From Nostoc sp. JL34 (GTDB taxonomy: Bacteria > Cyanobacteriota > Cyanobacteriia > Cyanobacteriales > Nostocaceae): a stretch of 39,978 nt of DNA. Numbering within the stretch: position 1 is the stretch's first letter; each line of letters starts with the position of its first letter. Below, in pieces: positions 16,249 through 25,283 of the stretch. The stretch is taken from the NCBI RefSeq assembly GCF_017114945.1, contig NZ_JABXKQ010000161.1, positions 1 to 39,978 on the forward strand. The letters are read 5' to 3'. Under the pieces are notes generated by a model. That model was not told the origin of the DNA. It searched no databases and saw only the letters and a program-made list of their open reading frames with translations. The position numbers and the translations under genes are program-made.

Positions 16249-17436
16249 CTACAACAAACTTTGTTTTTTCAAATTAGCTAGTGCATCTTCAGCAGCAGCT
16301 TTTTCTGCATCTCTTTTATTGCGTCCCTTACCTTCGCCGTAAATTTTTCCATCTACCAATACTTTTGCTATGAATTCTGGCGCGTGAGAAGAACCTCCTA
16401 TTTGTTCTGTGAAATATTTGGGAGGAGTTGGAGTAACAGTGCGTTGCACCCATTCCTGAAAGCGGTTTTTTGAATCTACAAAATTGTTGGACTTACTATC
16501 AGATTCATGAGGAACAGGTGAGTTTTGAACTATTGCTGAATCAAACAATGGTTCCACAAAATCGCGGACTGATTCAACTCCAGAATCTAGAAAATAAGCA
16601 CCAATAATTGCTTCAAAAGTGTTACTGAGCAACCTAGATTGTGTTCGCCCTCCATCTTTTTCTGCACCCTTACCTAACCGCATCCACCTACCCAAGTCTA
16701 AACTAACAGCAAACTTTGCTAACTGCGGTTTATCTACCAACCGAGAACGTAAAGGTGTTAATTCGCCCTCTTTTTTGTCTGGATAACGACGATATAGATA
16801 CTCGCCACTCAGGAAATTTAGTAACGCATCACCCAAAAACTCCAGTCGTTCATTATCTTCACCTGAATTAGGGTTTTCATGCATATAGGATGTGTGAGTA
16901 AGTGCGCGGAGCAAGAGAGATGCATCTTGAAAGGGCAATTGTTTTAGTAGTTCATCCAAGTTTTCTCTTATGCGTGCTTCTTCAGCTTGCTTTGGAGAAA
17001 GCATTCGCAGAACTTCTTGCTTGTGCTTTTCTACAATATCTGCTTCTGATGCTGAAATAGCTTTGAGAAGTCGAACAATACTATCAAGTGCGCGATAGGT
17101 ATCATCAGTAGATAAACGCTTTCCATTCATTTCATGCGCCCATTTGTTACGAACTTCAATGAGTTCGCTAACTAAGGCACGTTCACCATGACCCAGTTTT
17201 CTTTTAAAAACCTGATTCCACTGTCCAATTATTACTTTTAGTAACTCAGAAATATCATCACGCAGAATATCTTCTGGATTGCGCTTTAAACTTTGGTTAT
17301 CGGATAAACTAGATGTCGCTATTTTCAGCCAGCGCTCACCATGAACTTTTCGCATTTCCTGTTCAAAATAGGGATATAGACCCTGATTTAAATAAATTAG
17401 AGCGCTTTCGATTCGGTTGCGATTACTAATAGCCAT
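16249..17436 (-). CDS. Ribonuclease III with N-terminal Swt1/HEPN-like domain
   Basis: 395 residues in three parts. Residues 1-145 are helical and match the Swt1-type HEPN pattern (LNQGLYPYFEQEM near 16-28). They include RNKWAH at 96-101, the R-x4-H motif that is the RNase site in active HEPN proteins. Residues about 160-300 are an RNase III domain with NERLEFLGDA at 195-204. Residues about 322-393 are a double-stranded RNA binding domain (FQEWVQR ... AEKAAAEDAL). Against E. coli numbering, E38, D45 and E117 correspond to E196, D203 and E275, but the D114 position is N272 (codon AAC). A plain RNase III has about 220-250 residues, so the extra domain is real. It probably cuts structured RNA. 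It may be an accessory paralogue rather than the housekeeping rnc. ATG 17436 begins MAISNRNR. Confidence 0.88.
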   Translation of the reverse strand: MAISNRNRIESALIYLNQGLYPYFEQEMRKVHGERWLKIATSSLSDNQSLKRNPEDILRDDISELLKVIIGQWNQVFKRKLGHGERALVSELIEVRNKWAHEMNGKRLSTDDTYRALDSIVRLLKAISASEADIVEKHKQEVLRMLSPKQAEEARIRENLDELLKQLPFQDASLLLRALTHTSYMHENPNSGEDNERLEFLGDALLNFLSGEYLYRRYPDKKEGELTPLRSRLVDKPQLAKFAVSLDLGRWMRLGKGAEKDGGRTQSRLLSNTFEAIIGAYFLDSGVESVRDFVEPLFDSAIVQNSPVPHESDSKSNNFVDSKNRFQEWVQRTVTPTPPKYFTEQIGGSSHAPEFIAKVLVDGKIYGEGKGRNKRDAEKAAAEDALANLKKQSLL

Positions 17437-17578
17437 TGAAGTATTTGATATTACAAATGATTTTCTGGTATTTGTTCCGCAAACGCGGACTTAGTTCGTG
17501 TAGCTTTATTATTCAAGGTTTTGAGTTTTCAGGGTAATGAAACAAGTTGTGTAAATAATATTCGAGTTAATAAATAAT

Positions 17579-18187
17579 TTACGGCTTACTTTGCGCGATC
17601 GCACTATACAAAATACCTAAAATTTTCTTAATATCTTTAATATAATATTCACTCAAATCAATCGAAACTATATTACCTTCAAGCCTGATAAATTGCCAGA
17701 TAGTACCGATAGTAACAGCACCATATATAGCTTTTATTTGATTTCCACCTCTCTCGTTAAATAACTGTGCAGCTACCATTTCGACAATACATTGGGCTAA
17801 ACCAGACCTCAAATTCTCATTTTTACTTTCTACTAGGACAACTACCGGACTACGTACAAGCAACTGCTCTGAAGAAAGACTCAAAATAAAATCACAAAAT
17901 CCGTTTAACCCTCGCTGGCTATCAACAGTAAAATCAACTCCAGAAAACAAACTTATTTCATAATTAAATTTGCGTCTAATTTATAATAAAATTGGACTGA
18001 TGATCATTTAACTTCGAGCTTTTTCCGAACTTATCGCTACTGCTAAATCAACATTCTCTTTAAGTATAGTAGATAATAGTTCACTATATTCTTTCTCCTG
18101 TATGTTTGCAAATAATCCAGATGACTCGTGGATAACTAATCCAAAAGAATCAATAACTTCAATAAGTTTAAAATCACTATAACCCAT
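17579..18187 (-). pseudogene. PD-(D/E)XK-like nuclease gene broken by two stop codons
   Basis: One reading frame runs from ATG 18187 (aaggag eight to nine bases upstream) to the stop at 17579, 202 codons, but it has TAA at 18010-18008 and at 17983-17981. Translation gives MGYSDFKLIEVID ... SSEKARS-stop-MIISPILL-stop-IRRKFNYEISLFSGVDF and continues to IAQSKP. From memory of the family (EKARSE ... PILLE), both stops sit where Glu is usual, a GAA to TAA change each. The C-terminal part keeps the D of GFCDF and the ESK of VVVLVESKN, the D...ExK nuclease signature. No frameshift is needed. The only intact piece, from ATG at 17950, lacks the first helices and has no ribosome site. It lies 53 bp downstream of the Uma2 gene on the same strand. 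Confidence 0.85.
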
Positions 18188-18240
18188 AAAACTTACTCCT
18201 TGGTATTATGACTGAATATTATCTCATTTTATAGCAAGGT

Positions 18241-18828
18241 TTAAAAAGTCAGCTTTGGCGGAAACACCATCACTAAATCAAGAGATAAATCAGGGAAGCA
18301 AGGAAATTGTATTACCTTATTTGATAAAACAATTCGCTTGTTTAAATAACCATATTTACCTTGACTATTCTGATATGCTTCACTGTAAGCTTCCAAAAAA
18401 TTATCAAATAAATTGAATATCCAATAATCAGCAATACCTGCTTTAGCATAAAGAGGTATTTTCACATCTTGGTCATAACTCAAAGAAGAATCGGAAACCT
18501 CCATCACCAATAACACATCAGCAGGTTGAGGATGACCAGATAGATAATTATCATCTCGGTTTTGAAGAATAGCAAAATCTGGTTCAGGTTCGCTGTTAGG
18601 TGGCAAAGCAATCGGGGCTTGAGATTGCAAAGTTGCTCTATCACCTACAATTTTTGGAAGTTCTCGCAACAAGTTTCGCAAACAAGTCTCATGGGCTGTC
18701 CCTTTGGATGCCATTTCAATAATTTCCCCGTTGATTAATTCAATGTGGTCATCTTCATGGAAAAAGCCCAATTCTCCAAGCCTGTGGTATTCAGCTAGTG
18801 TGAAGCGTTTAGCCTGGGCAATACTCAT
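18241..18828 (-). CDS. Uma2 family (DUF820) PD-(D/E)XK protein
   Basis: 195 residues from ATG 18828, chosen because ggaggaag lies eight bases upstream; the longer frame to 18843 would overlap that ribosome site. Family pattern: FTLAEYHRL, then ELINGEIIEM, PEPDFAIL, a VLLVMEVSDSS strand with the core acidic residue, and YAKAGIADYWIFNL. Uma2 proteins share the restriction-endonuclease fold, are present in tens of copies in many cyanobacteria, and have no settled function. It diverges from chlD, with about 120 bp between the starts. It probably shares a transcript with the broken nuclease gene downstream. Confidence 0.9.
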   Translation of the reverse strand: MSIAQAKRFTLAEYHRLGELGFFHEDDHIELINGEIIEMASKGTAHETCLRNLLRELPKIVGDRATLQSQAPIALPPNSEPEPDFAILQNRDDNYLSGHPQPADVLLVMEVSDSSLSYDQDVKIPLYAKAGIADYWIFNLFDNFLEAYSEAYQNSQGKYGYLNKRIVLSNKVIQFPCFPDLSLDLVMVFPPKLTF

Positions 18829-18946
18829 AAATCTTCCTCCCAAGGGAAATGTGATGACGTAACGCCCACCGGAGGCGATCGCACTTATATTCTAAATGTG
18901 TCAGAAATTGGTATGCTAAAGGCCGAGACTCGCTAATTTGCAAACA

Positions 18947-20980
18947 ATGCCTGCGCCTACTATCAATCCCACAATCACTGCTTTTCCCTTGACAGCCGTA
19001 GTTGGTCAAGAAGCAATAAAATTAGCCTTGCTGTTAGCCGCAGTCGATCCTGGTTTGGGAGGAGTGGCGATCGCAGGTCGTCGCGGTACGGCAAAATCTG
19101 TAATGGCTCGTGCTATCCACGCTCTACTACCGCCGATTGAAGTTGTCAAAGGTTCAATCAGCAATTGCGACCCCAATCACCCAGAAGAATGGGACGATCA
19201 ACTGTTGGCGGAGTACGCAGACAAAGACATTCAAGATGTGCCCGTCGAAATCATCCCCGCGCCTTTTTTGCAAATTCCTCTAGGTATTACAGAAGACCGA
19301 CTCCTCGGTTCAGTGGATGTGGAAAAGTCGGTAAAACAAGGTGATACGATTTTTCAGCCCGGATTACTCGCTACAGCAAACCGGGGTGTACTGTACGTAG
19401 ATGAAATTAATTTATTAGATGACCAAATATCAAATCAGCTTTTAACAGTATTATCTGAGGGACGCAACCAGATTGAACGGGAAGGGATTAGTTTTCAGCA
19501 TCCGTGCAAATCCCTATTTATTGCCACCTATAATCCAGAAGAAGGCGGATTACGAGAGCATTTGCTAGATAGAATTGCGATCGCACTCTCTGCTGACGGT
19601 GTACTCGGCTTAGATCAAAGAGTAGAAGCAGTTGAAGTTGCGATCGCTTATTCTAAATCTCCCCAAGATTTCCTCAAGCAGTACAACGAAGACTTAGACT
19701 CCCTCAAAACCCAAATCATCTTGGCGCGGGAATGGTTAAAAGAAGTAATCATCACCCACGAACAAATTGCCTACTTAGTAGATGAGGCCATTCGCGGCGG
19801 AGTTCAGGGACATCGCGCCGAGTTATTCGCCACGCGGGTTGCCAAGGCCGCCGCGGCTTTAGAGGGACGGACAACAGTTAATGCTGAAGATTTGCGCCGT
19901 GCAGTGGAATTGGTAATTGTACCACGCGCCACAGTTGTGCAGACACCACCACCAGATCAAGCACCGCCACCGCCTCCACCGCCGCCGCAACAGAATCAAG
20001 AAGAACCCCAGGACGAATCAGAAGAAGAAGAGGAAGAACAAGAAGAACAGGAAGAAAATCAAGAGCAAGAACCCCCCAGCATCCCGGAAGAATTCATTTT
20101 TGATCCAGAAGGGGTAATTCTTGATGACAACGTGCTTTACTTTACTCAAATGGCGAAGCGGCAAGGTAAATCTGGTAGTCGTAGTGTCATCTTTTCCGAT
20201 GACAGGGGACGCTACATTAAGCCAATGTTGCCCAAAGGGAAAGCACGACGCATTGCAGTAGATGCCACCTTAAGAGCTGCGGCTCCTTATCAAAAAGCAC
20301 GGAGAGAAAGACAACCAAATAGAAAAGTTATTGTAGAACAACCTGATATTCGCTCGAAACGCCTGGTACGCAAAGCTGGGGCGTTGGTAGTATTTGTGGT
20401 AGATGCTTCTGGCTCAATGGCCTTGAATCGAATGCAATCGGCTAAAGGTGCGGTGATGCAACTGTTGACTGAAGCTTATCAAAACCGCGATCAAATAGCA
20501 TTAATTCCCTTCCGAGGAGAACAGGCAGAGGTATTATTGCCTCCAACACGTTCTATTGCTTTGGCACGTAACCGTTTGGAAAGGTTGCCCTGTGGTGGGG
20601 GTTCGCCTTTAGCACATGGTTTAACTCAAGCTGTGCGCGTCGGCTTAAATGCTCAGATGAGTGGAGATATTGGACAAGTTGTCCTTGTCGCAATCACCGA
20701 TGGGCGGGGTAATATTCCCTTAGCGCGTTCTTTGGGTGAACAGCTAGAACCAGGAGAAAAGCCAGATATCAAAGGAGAATTATTAGAAATTGCTGCCAGA
20801 ATCCGGGCTTTGGGGATGCAACTATTAGTAATTGATACAGAAAGTAAATTTGTGTCTACTGGCTTTGCTAAAGAATTATCGCAAACAGCAGGCGGTAAAT
20901 ATTATCATTTGCCGAAAGCGACAGACCAAGCTATTGCTGCCATGACCAAAGGTGCGATCGCTGATTTAAAATCTAGATAA
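18947..20980 (+). CDS. chlD: Magnesium chelatase ATPase subunit D
   Basis: 677 residues from ATG 18947; a TTG nine bases earlier is in frame but less likely. The N-terminal AAA+ domain has the Walker A-like GRRGTAKS near residues 43-50. A linker of polyproline then Glu-rich sequence (about 328-380) leads to a von Willebrand A domain with the MIDAS DASGS at 486-490 and TDGRGN near 586. With ChlI and ChlH it forms the complex that inserts Mg into protoporphyrin IX, the first committed step of chlorophyll synthesis. It acts in the cytoplasm or at the thylakoid surface. It is alone here, without chlI or chlH, as is usual in cyanobacteria. Confidence 0.95.
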   Translation: MPAPTINPTITAFPLTAVVGQEAIKLALLLAAVDPGLGGVAIAGRRGTAKSVMARAIHALLPPIEVVKGSISNCDPNHPEEWDDQLLAEYADKDIQDVPVEIIPAPFLQIPLGITEDRLLGSVDVEKSVKQGDTIFQPGLLATANRGVLYVDEINLLDDQISNQLLTVLSEGRNQIEREGISFQHPCKSLFIATYNPEEGGLREHLLDRIAIALSADGVLGLDQRVEAVEVAIAYSKSPQDFLKQYNEDLDSLKTQIILAREWLKEVIITHEQIAYLVDEAIRGGVQGHRAELFATRVAKAAAALEGRTTVNAEDLRRAVELVIVPRATVVQTPPPDQAPPPPPPPPQQNQEEPQDESEEEEEEQEEQEENQEQEPPSIPEEFIFDPEGVILDDNVLYFTQMAKRQGKSGSRSVIFSDDRGRYIKPMLPKGKARRIAVDATLRAAAPYQKARRERQPNRKVIVEQPDIRSKRLVRKAGALVVFVVDASGSMALNRMQSAKGAVMQLLTEAYQNRDQIALIPFRGEQAEVLLPPTRSIALARNRLERLPCGGGSPLAHGLTQAVRVGLNAQMSGDIGQVVLVAITDGRGNIPLARSLGEQLEPGEKPDIKGELLEIAARIRALGMQLLVIDTESKFVSTGFAKELSQTAGGKYYHLPKATDQAIAAMTKGAIADLKSR

Positions 20981-20990
20981 TTAGTTATTA

Positions 20991-21015
20991 GTCATTTGTC
21001 ATTTGTCATTTGTCA
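20991..21015. repeat. gtcattt heptamer x3 between chlD and sigF
   Basis: Three and a half copies of gtcattt, the reverse complement of the acaaatg heptamer unit at 4718. The flanks (ttagttattag and its near inverse at about 21040-21053) could form a long hairpin between the convergent genes. Confidence 0.75.
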
Positions 21016-21054
21016 GTTGCTTTTCTACTAACCACTGACCATTAACTAATAACA

Positions 21055-21840
21055 TCAAGACCCAGTGGGCATTACCTGTGGTTGTAAATAGCAAATCAAA
21101 TCTTGAATTCCCTTTTGCAGATAGCGCGTTACTGTCATTGGACTAGTACCAATGTTCTTAGCCGCATCCTTGCGAGAAAGTTCCTTCAAGAATACCATTT
21201 CAACTGCCATGCGGGGCTTTTCTTCCAACATATTGATTGCGCCTTGGAGTTGTTGGCGTTCTTCTTCTTGTTGTAGAAGCACATGAGAACGAGGACAAGG
21301 AAGTGCCTCACCCAAGGTTATTTGGCAATCAACATAGTTAACTGCGGTTGCATCTAAACTCAAAGGCATCCGGTTTTGAGCAGCTAACTTTGTTTCTTGC
21401 CATTCTTGCACCGATACCCGAAGTTGGCTAGCAATTTCAGCATCCTTGGGCGGGCGACCTAAAGAGATTGATAAGTCCTTGCGAATTTTTTGTCCTTCAT
21501 TGTATAATTCTTGCCAACGACGGGGAATTTTTAATAGAGTACTGCGATCGCGCAAAAAGTGCAGCATCTCACCGCGAATATATGGCACTGCAAAGGAACT
21601 AAAAGCATATCCTTGGCTAGGGTCGAAACGCTCAATAGCCCTAATCAAACCAAAATACCCAATCTGTTCTAAATCTTCATAAGGTTCATTACATTGATGG
21701 CTGAATTTATGAGCCATCTTCCGTACTAAGCCAGTATGTAACTGTACAAGTTTATTACGAAGTTTAATAGAAGGATTCTGGTGGTACAAGTGCAATAATT
21801 CTATACCATCAGTTCGTAAAGAGGACTCACTTGTTGCCAT
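21055..21840 (-). CDS. sigF: RNA polymerase sigma factor SigF-type (group 3)
   Basis: 261 residues from ATG 21840, which has aaggga six bases upstream; an ATG two codons earlier at 21846 is possible but would sit on that site. Region 2 is clear (RNKLVQLHTGLVRKMA, then YEDLEQIGYFGLIRAIERFDPSQGYAFSSFA); region 3 covers RGEMLHFLRD to RRWQEL; and the region 4 helix-turn-helix ends with SRKDAAKNIGTSPMTVTRYL. There is no region 1.1 or large insert, so it is group 3, closest to cyanobacterial SigF, which controls motility, pilus and some stress genes (family knowledge). No anti-sigma factor lies next to it. It converges with chlD. Confidence 0.88.
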   Translation of the reverse strand: MATSESSLRTDGIELLHLYHQNPSIKLRNKLVQLHTGLVRKMAHKFSHQCNEPYEDLEQIGYFGLIRAIERFDPSQGYAFSSFAVPYIRGEMLHFLRDRSTLLKIPRRWQELYNEGQKIRKDLSISLGRPPKDAEIASQLRVSVQEWQETKLAAQNRMPLSLDATAVNYVDCQITLGEALPCPRSHVLLQQEEERQQLQGAINMLEEKPRMAVEMVFLKELSRKDAAKNIGTSPMTVTRYLQKGIQDLICYLQPQVMPTGS

Positions 21841-21998
21841 ATACATTCCCTTGTTGTAACTCCTATTCCTGAGAAAATGGAGTTGCGTATATTTTCTTCT
21901 AAGCTGTTATTATTTTGCTGAGTCAGGGAAGAATAAGCCATCGTCGTTTCACTGAACTTGTCAGGGGTCGAACTCCACAATTCAGTATTTGTACGCAT
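21801..21998 (-). CDS. Possible short upstream ORF overlapping sigF
   Basis: 65 codons from ATG 21998 (MRTNTELWSSTPDKFSETT ...), overlapping the start of sigF in another frame by about 40 bases. The composition is protein-like but no ribosome site is visible and no family is recognised. It could be a leader peptide that couples sigF translation, or chance. Confidence 0.2.
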   Translation of the reverse strand: MRTNTELWSSTPDKFSETTMAYSSLTQQNNNSLEENIRNSIFSGIGVTTRECIWQQVSPLYELMV

Positions 21999-22807
21999 GA
22001 TTTTGTTGCTATCACTGTTACAGGTTATTTTTGTTATTTACATAACTCTTGAATTGCACATAATCTTTAGCTTTTGCAACAAAAACTAGCTATTTATGCT
22101 GAACAATGCATAACTAACCTAATAGCCATCTGTGATACTGAGTGCAACCTAGATCGACACTGAATTAGTCGCAAAAGAGACTGGGCAATTTTATCTCTTA
22201 GTACGCACCGTCATTAATAAAAGTCGAAAATCCAAATTGGAGGTTGGGTTGAAGAACAAAACCCAAGCTACAAAAAACAGAATTCCGACTGATTATTATG
22301 GGGATTTGTACTTAGTTAGGTATTGACGGGCATTTCCGTTCAATATTGCTAAAGTGGGAATTTGGGAAACTTAGTGGAAACATAGGAACAGTTTATTGAG
22401 ATGCAAGTTTGCTGGGCAATTCATCTCAAAGATTGGGCATTCGTAGATGAGGAAAGTTTACGAAAATTGCACTGTGATGCCAATACGGTTCGGTGAAAGG
22501 GGAAAGGTTTTGAATACATCCTTTACCCTTTACTCCTTCTCCTTTCCCCAGACCACAAGGAAAGTGAAAAATGCTTATCCGAACCGTATTGGGTGTGATG
22601 CAACGGAAACCTTTGTAGTTTTTTCAGATGAAAGTTAACACTCTTTGCGAATATAGAGTTGTGCGCGAACAACTACAAGCAAAACTCCAGGGTATGCACT
22701 TGTGCCTATTTTCTAACAGAATCCCTGAAATCAGGGTTTTTGGTAAAAGTCTTATGCTGTAGGAATTTTAGATTATTCTCTCGCAAAGTGATGGAAGCTC
22801 GATAGTA
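21999..22807. other. Intergenic region between sigF and the glycosyltransferase
   Basis: About 800 bp. It holds a MITE-like element (22473-22601) and a small hairpin ccctgaaatcaggg followed by five T at 22723-22741. A 63-codon ORF at 22447-22638 is mostly the MITE read through and is not a gene. The sigF promoter must lie at the left side, read on the - strand. Confidence 0.6.
22473..22601. mobile_element. MITE-like element with 13-bp terminal inverted repeats and 8-bp target duplication
   Basis: caatacggttcgg at 22481-22493 and its exact reverse complement ccgaaccgtattg at 22579-22591 bound an element of about 113 bp. It is flanked by the direct repeat tgtgatgc at 22473-22480 and 22594-22601, a likely target site duplication. 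The interior is a polypurine then polypyrimidine stretch without coding capacity. No transposase gene is in the window, so it would have moved by a transposase encoded elsewhere. Confidence 0.75.
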
Positions 22808-23821
22808 CTAATTGGTAGCTTTTCGTTTTTTATCTAGGTTATAAGAAATGTCAAAAGCTGATTTATTACCCATCACATAGTATTGAAGTCGACGCTCGAT
22901 GATATTTCTAAACCGGGAAATAAAATCAAAAATAAAGTATGGGTTTTTCCTGATTTCTGTTAATCCTGTTAACCATTTACCTTCCTTTATAGGCATTACC
23001 ACTTTAAAATAATCTAGATTTTTATTATAGACTGCAAGATTATAAGATAGAGCACGAATTAAAGCTGGATTTTTTTTCACAACTTCTTGTTCCATAAAAT
23101 AATTAGTAGAACTCAAGTATTGATTTAGAGATGACAATATGTTTTGACGGACTAGAGAAATAGGACGTGAACGGTAAAAATAATAGGGTTTTGGCACAAG
23201 AAAAAAGCGAGCGCCATTGATTAAGAATTTCATATCAAACCAAAAGTCTTCGGCTATGCTGAGGTTTTCATCGTACATAATGCCGTGCTTAACCAGAAAT
23301 TCTCGTTTGAATAGAGGTTTGCTTAAACCAAGATGCAACCCTGGTTTTCCATAGACATCAGTTTCTACAAAATAAACGATGTCAATTGGGATAATTTTAT
23401 CTATACATTCTCCACTTTCTTGAATCAATGTACTCCAAGGAGATGTTGCACCATCTTTGATAAGATGAAGATCATCAGCGATCATGTCTGCATTTATTTC
23501 ATTTGCCAGATACACAAGCTTTTCCAATCTGTCGGGAACATACCAATCATCTGAATCAAGCACAGCAATCCATTCTCCTTGGGCTGCTCTGAGGGCACGA
23601 TTACGCGCAGCAGAAACCCCAAGGTTTTGTTGATTAACTATTATTTTGAGACGTTGGTCAGTAAAACTTTTAGCAATTTCTACAGTTTTATCACTTGAAC
23701 CATCATCTACCATGATAACTTCAATATCATCGAGCGTTTGCTCTAAGGCTGACTCTATTGCCTTGGCAATATAAGCTTCAGTATTGTAAGCAGGGATAAT
23801 GACTGAGACTTTAGGATTCAC
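22808..23821 (-). CDS. Family 2 glycosyltransferase
   Basis: 337 residues. GT-A fold of the GT2 type: KVSVIIPAYNTE at 4-15, MVDDGSSD at 37-44, NLGVSAARNRAL near 66-77 and the metal-binding DSDD at 89-92. No membrane segment, so it is a soluble or peripheral enzyme that adds a sugar from a nucleotide sugar to an exopolysaccharide, glycolipid or similar acceptor; the substrates are not readable. The start MNPKVSVIIPAYN is usual for the family. No sugar-pathway genes are next to it. Confidence 0.9.
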   Translation of the reverse strand: MNPKVSVIIPAYNTEAYIAKAIESALEQTLDDIEVIMVDDGSSDKTVEIAKSFTDQRLKIIVNQQNLGVSAARNRALRAAQGEWIAVLDSDDWYVPDRLEKLVYLANEINADMIADDLHLIKDGATSPWSTLIQESGECIDKIIPIDIVYFVETDVYGKPGLHLGLSKPLFKREFLVKHGIMYDENLSIAEDFWFDMKFLINGARFFLVPKPYYFYRSRPISLVRQNILSSLNQYLSSTNYFMEQEVVKKNPALIRALSYNLAVYNKNLDYFKVVMPIKEGKWLTGLTEIRKNPYFIFDFISRFRNIIERRLQYYVMGNKSAFDISYNLDKKRKATN

Positions 23822-24515
23822 GAAGCTAAAACTCCAGACTACACGGTTAGGTAAAAATGCATCTACACAATTCGATATCTTTGCTAAAAACAGAGGTCGT
23901 CTAATTTTTGCTGAAACAGCCTAAGACAAGCATTTTATTAGCTAGGTTTTTTGCCTGATGGCAAAAACAAGTGTGTATTATCTAGATTTGCTCTATCCCA
24001 ATCCTTGTAAATTGGCGAAGGTCTTGATTGAATATTGCACTTTGTCTTGGCACAACTATGAAGAGGTGATGTCAAAACTGTGACAAAATTACATGATTTT
24101 TAACCGCCGGCGGGATTTTTCTGGATTCAAACACGATGTATTTCAACAATTGAAGGAGTTGTGAGGATAAATCCTAGACACTCCAGCATATTTAATAAAG
24201 GTGAATCATCTGGGGCTATTTGATTCTAAATCTAGACAGAATATGGTGCTAAATCGACATCACATCACCCCAGAAAGGGCAGAAAACAAGCAATCAGCCA
24301 AAAATTAGCGATCGCTCGCTATCTACTGGATAGACTAGACAGCACCTGAAAAAGCTTCAGCTTGCAGCTTTTTCGCTTCGTTGAACTCACGTTAATTTTT
24401 TACAACAAAGCCGCCCTTCATATTTGGCAACGATATTAAATCCTTGGCTGTTAACCGCAAAGATTGGTAAGAATAGGAATAAGCAGAACGTTTCCCTAAA
24501 AAACAGTTTTTCAAT
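23822..24515. other. Intergenic region upstream of the Bax inhibitor-like gene
   Basis: About 690 bp without a gene. A hairpin gaaaaagct / agctttttc lies at 24348-24374 with a nine-base loop and no T-run after it. A HIP1 site lies nearby at about 24309. Nothing else is recognised. Confidence 0.5.
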
Positions 24516-25244
24516 ATGAGCAATACCAGTAATTTTCGTGAAGCTATCCGTGAGGCTAAATCTCACGCCCTCGTTGGCCCAAACGTGATTGCAAACGCCC
24601 TCCCCTACGTCGGTGGTGGATTGGTGCTAACGGCATTAGGAACCTACGGCGGTTTAGGAGTTATCCGTACTAACCCCGAAATATTCTTTCCCACCTTTAT
24701 TGGTGCGGTGATTCTGGAGTTAATTTTGTTCTTTGTTGCCCAAAATGTTGCCCAGAAAGGTAACAAGGGGCTTGCACTACCCCTGTTGGCAACCTACAGC
24801 CTCTTGTCTGGATATACTCTCAGTGGTTTGATATTTGTCGCTTTGAGATCCCAAGGTGTTGGCATTCAAGGCATTGGCTTGGCTGCCCTTGGTTGTGGCG
24901 TTACTTTTATTTTCGCCCGTCAAATAGGTTCAAATCTCTCTGAACAAGACGGTATGGCTTTGACGAAAACCATCAATCTTGGTGTCATTGCCTTGGTGGT
25001 TGTATGTTTAGCCCAATTTGGATTTGCCATGTTTGGTGTTTACACGCCAAATTGGTTAGAAATCGCCATCTCTGGTTTAGGAGTATTCCTGTTTGTTGGG
25101 GTTTCTGTAGTTGATTTCTACATCTTGCCCCGCACTTACAGCGATGATCAATATCTGCCTGCTGCTTTGTCGATGTACCTCACTTACATCAACTTGTTTG
25201 TCTTTATCTTGCGGTTGCTAATTGCCATCAATGGCCGCGATTAA
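24516..25244 (+). CDS. Bax inhibitor-1/YccA family membrane protein
   Basis: 242 residues with seven hydrophobic segments (about 30-50, 60-78, 85-107, 112-132, 150-170, 180-202 and 218-238). The ending ALSMYLTYINLFVFILRLL and the acidic pair in VDFYILPRTYSDDQ match the BI-1 (TMBIM) family. Bacterial members are inner-membrane proteins with pH-sensitive calcium leak activity (BsYetJ) or FtsH links (E. coli YccA). The link to FtsH is of interest because ftsH lies 8 kb away, but they are not adjacent. No operon partner; a strong terminator follows. Confidence 0.85.
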   Translation: MSNTSNFREAIREAKSHALVGPNVIANALPYVGGGLVLTALGTYGGLGVIRTNPEIFFPTFIGAVILELILFFVAQNVAQKGNKGLALPLLATYSLLSGYTLSGLIFVALRSQGVGIQGIGLAALGCGVTFIFARQIGSNLSEQDGMALTKTINLGVIALVVVCLAQFGFAMFGVYTPNWLEIAISGLGVFLFVGVSVVDFYILPRTYSDDQYLPAALSMYLTYINLFVFILRLLIAINGRD

Positions 25245-25283
25245 TTGTCTGTAGACACTAGCAAAAGTAAACTTTTATAAGGC

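Noticed and set aside
22447..22638. 63-codon ORF
   Set aside because: Most of it is the MITE sequence read through.
24348..24374. Terminator in the gap before the Bax inhibitor-like gene
   Set aside because: The stem is good but no T-run follows and no gene on that strand ends nearby; only described as a hairpin.
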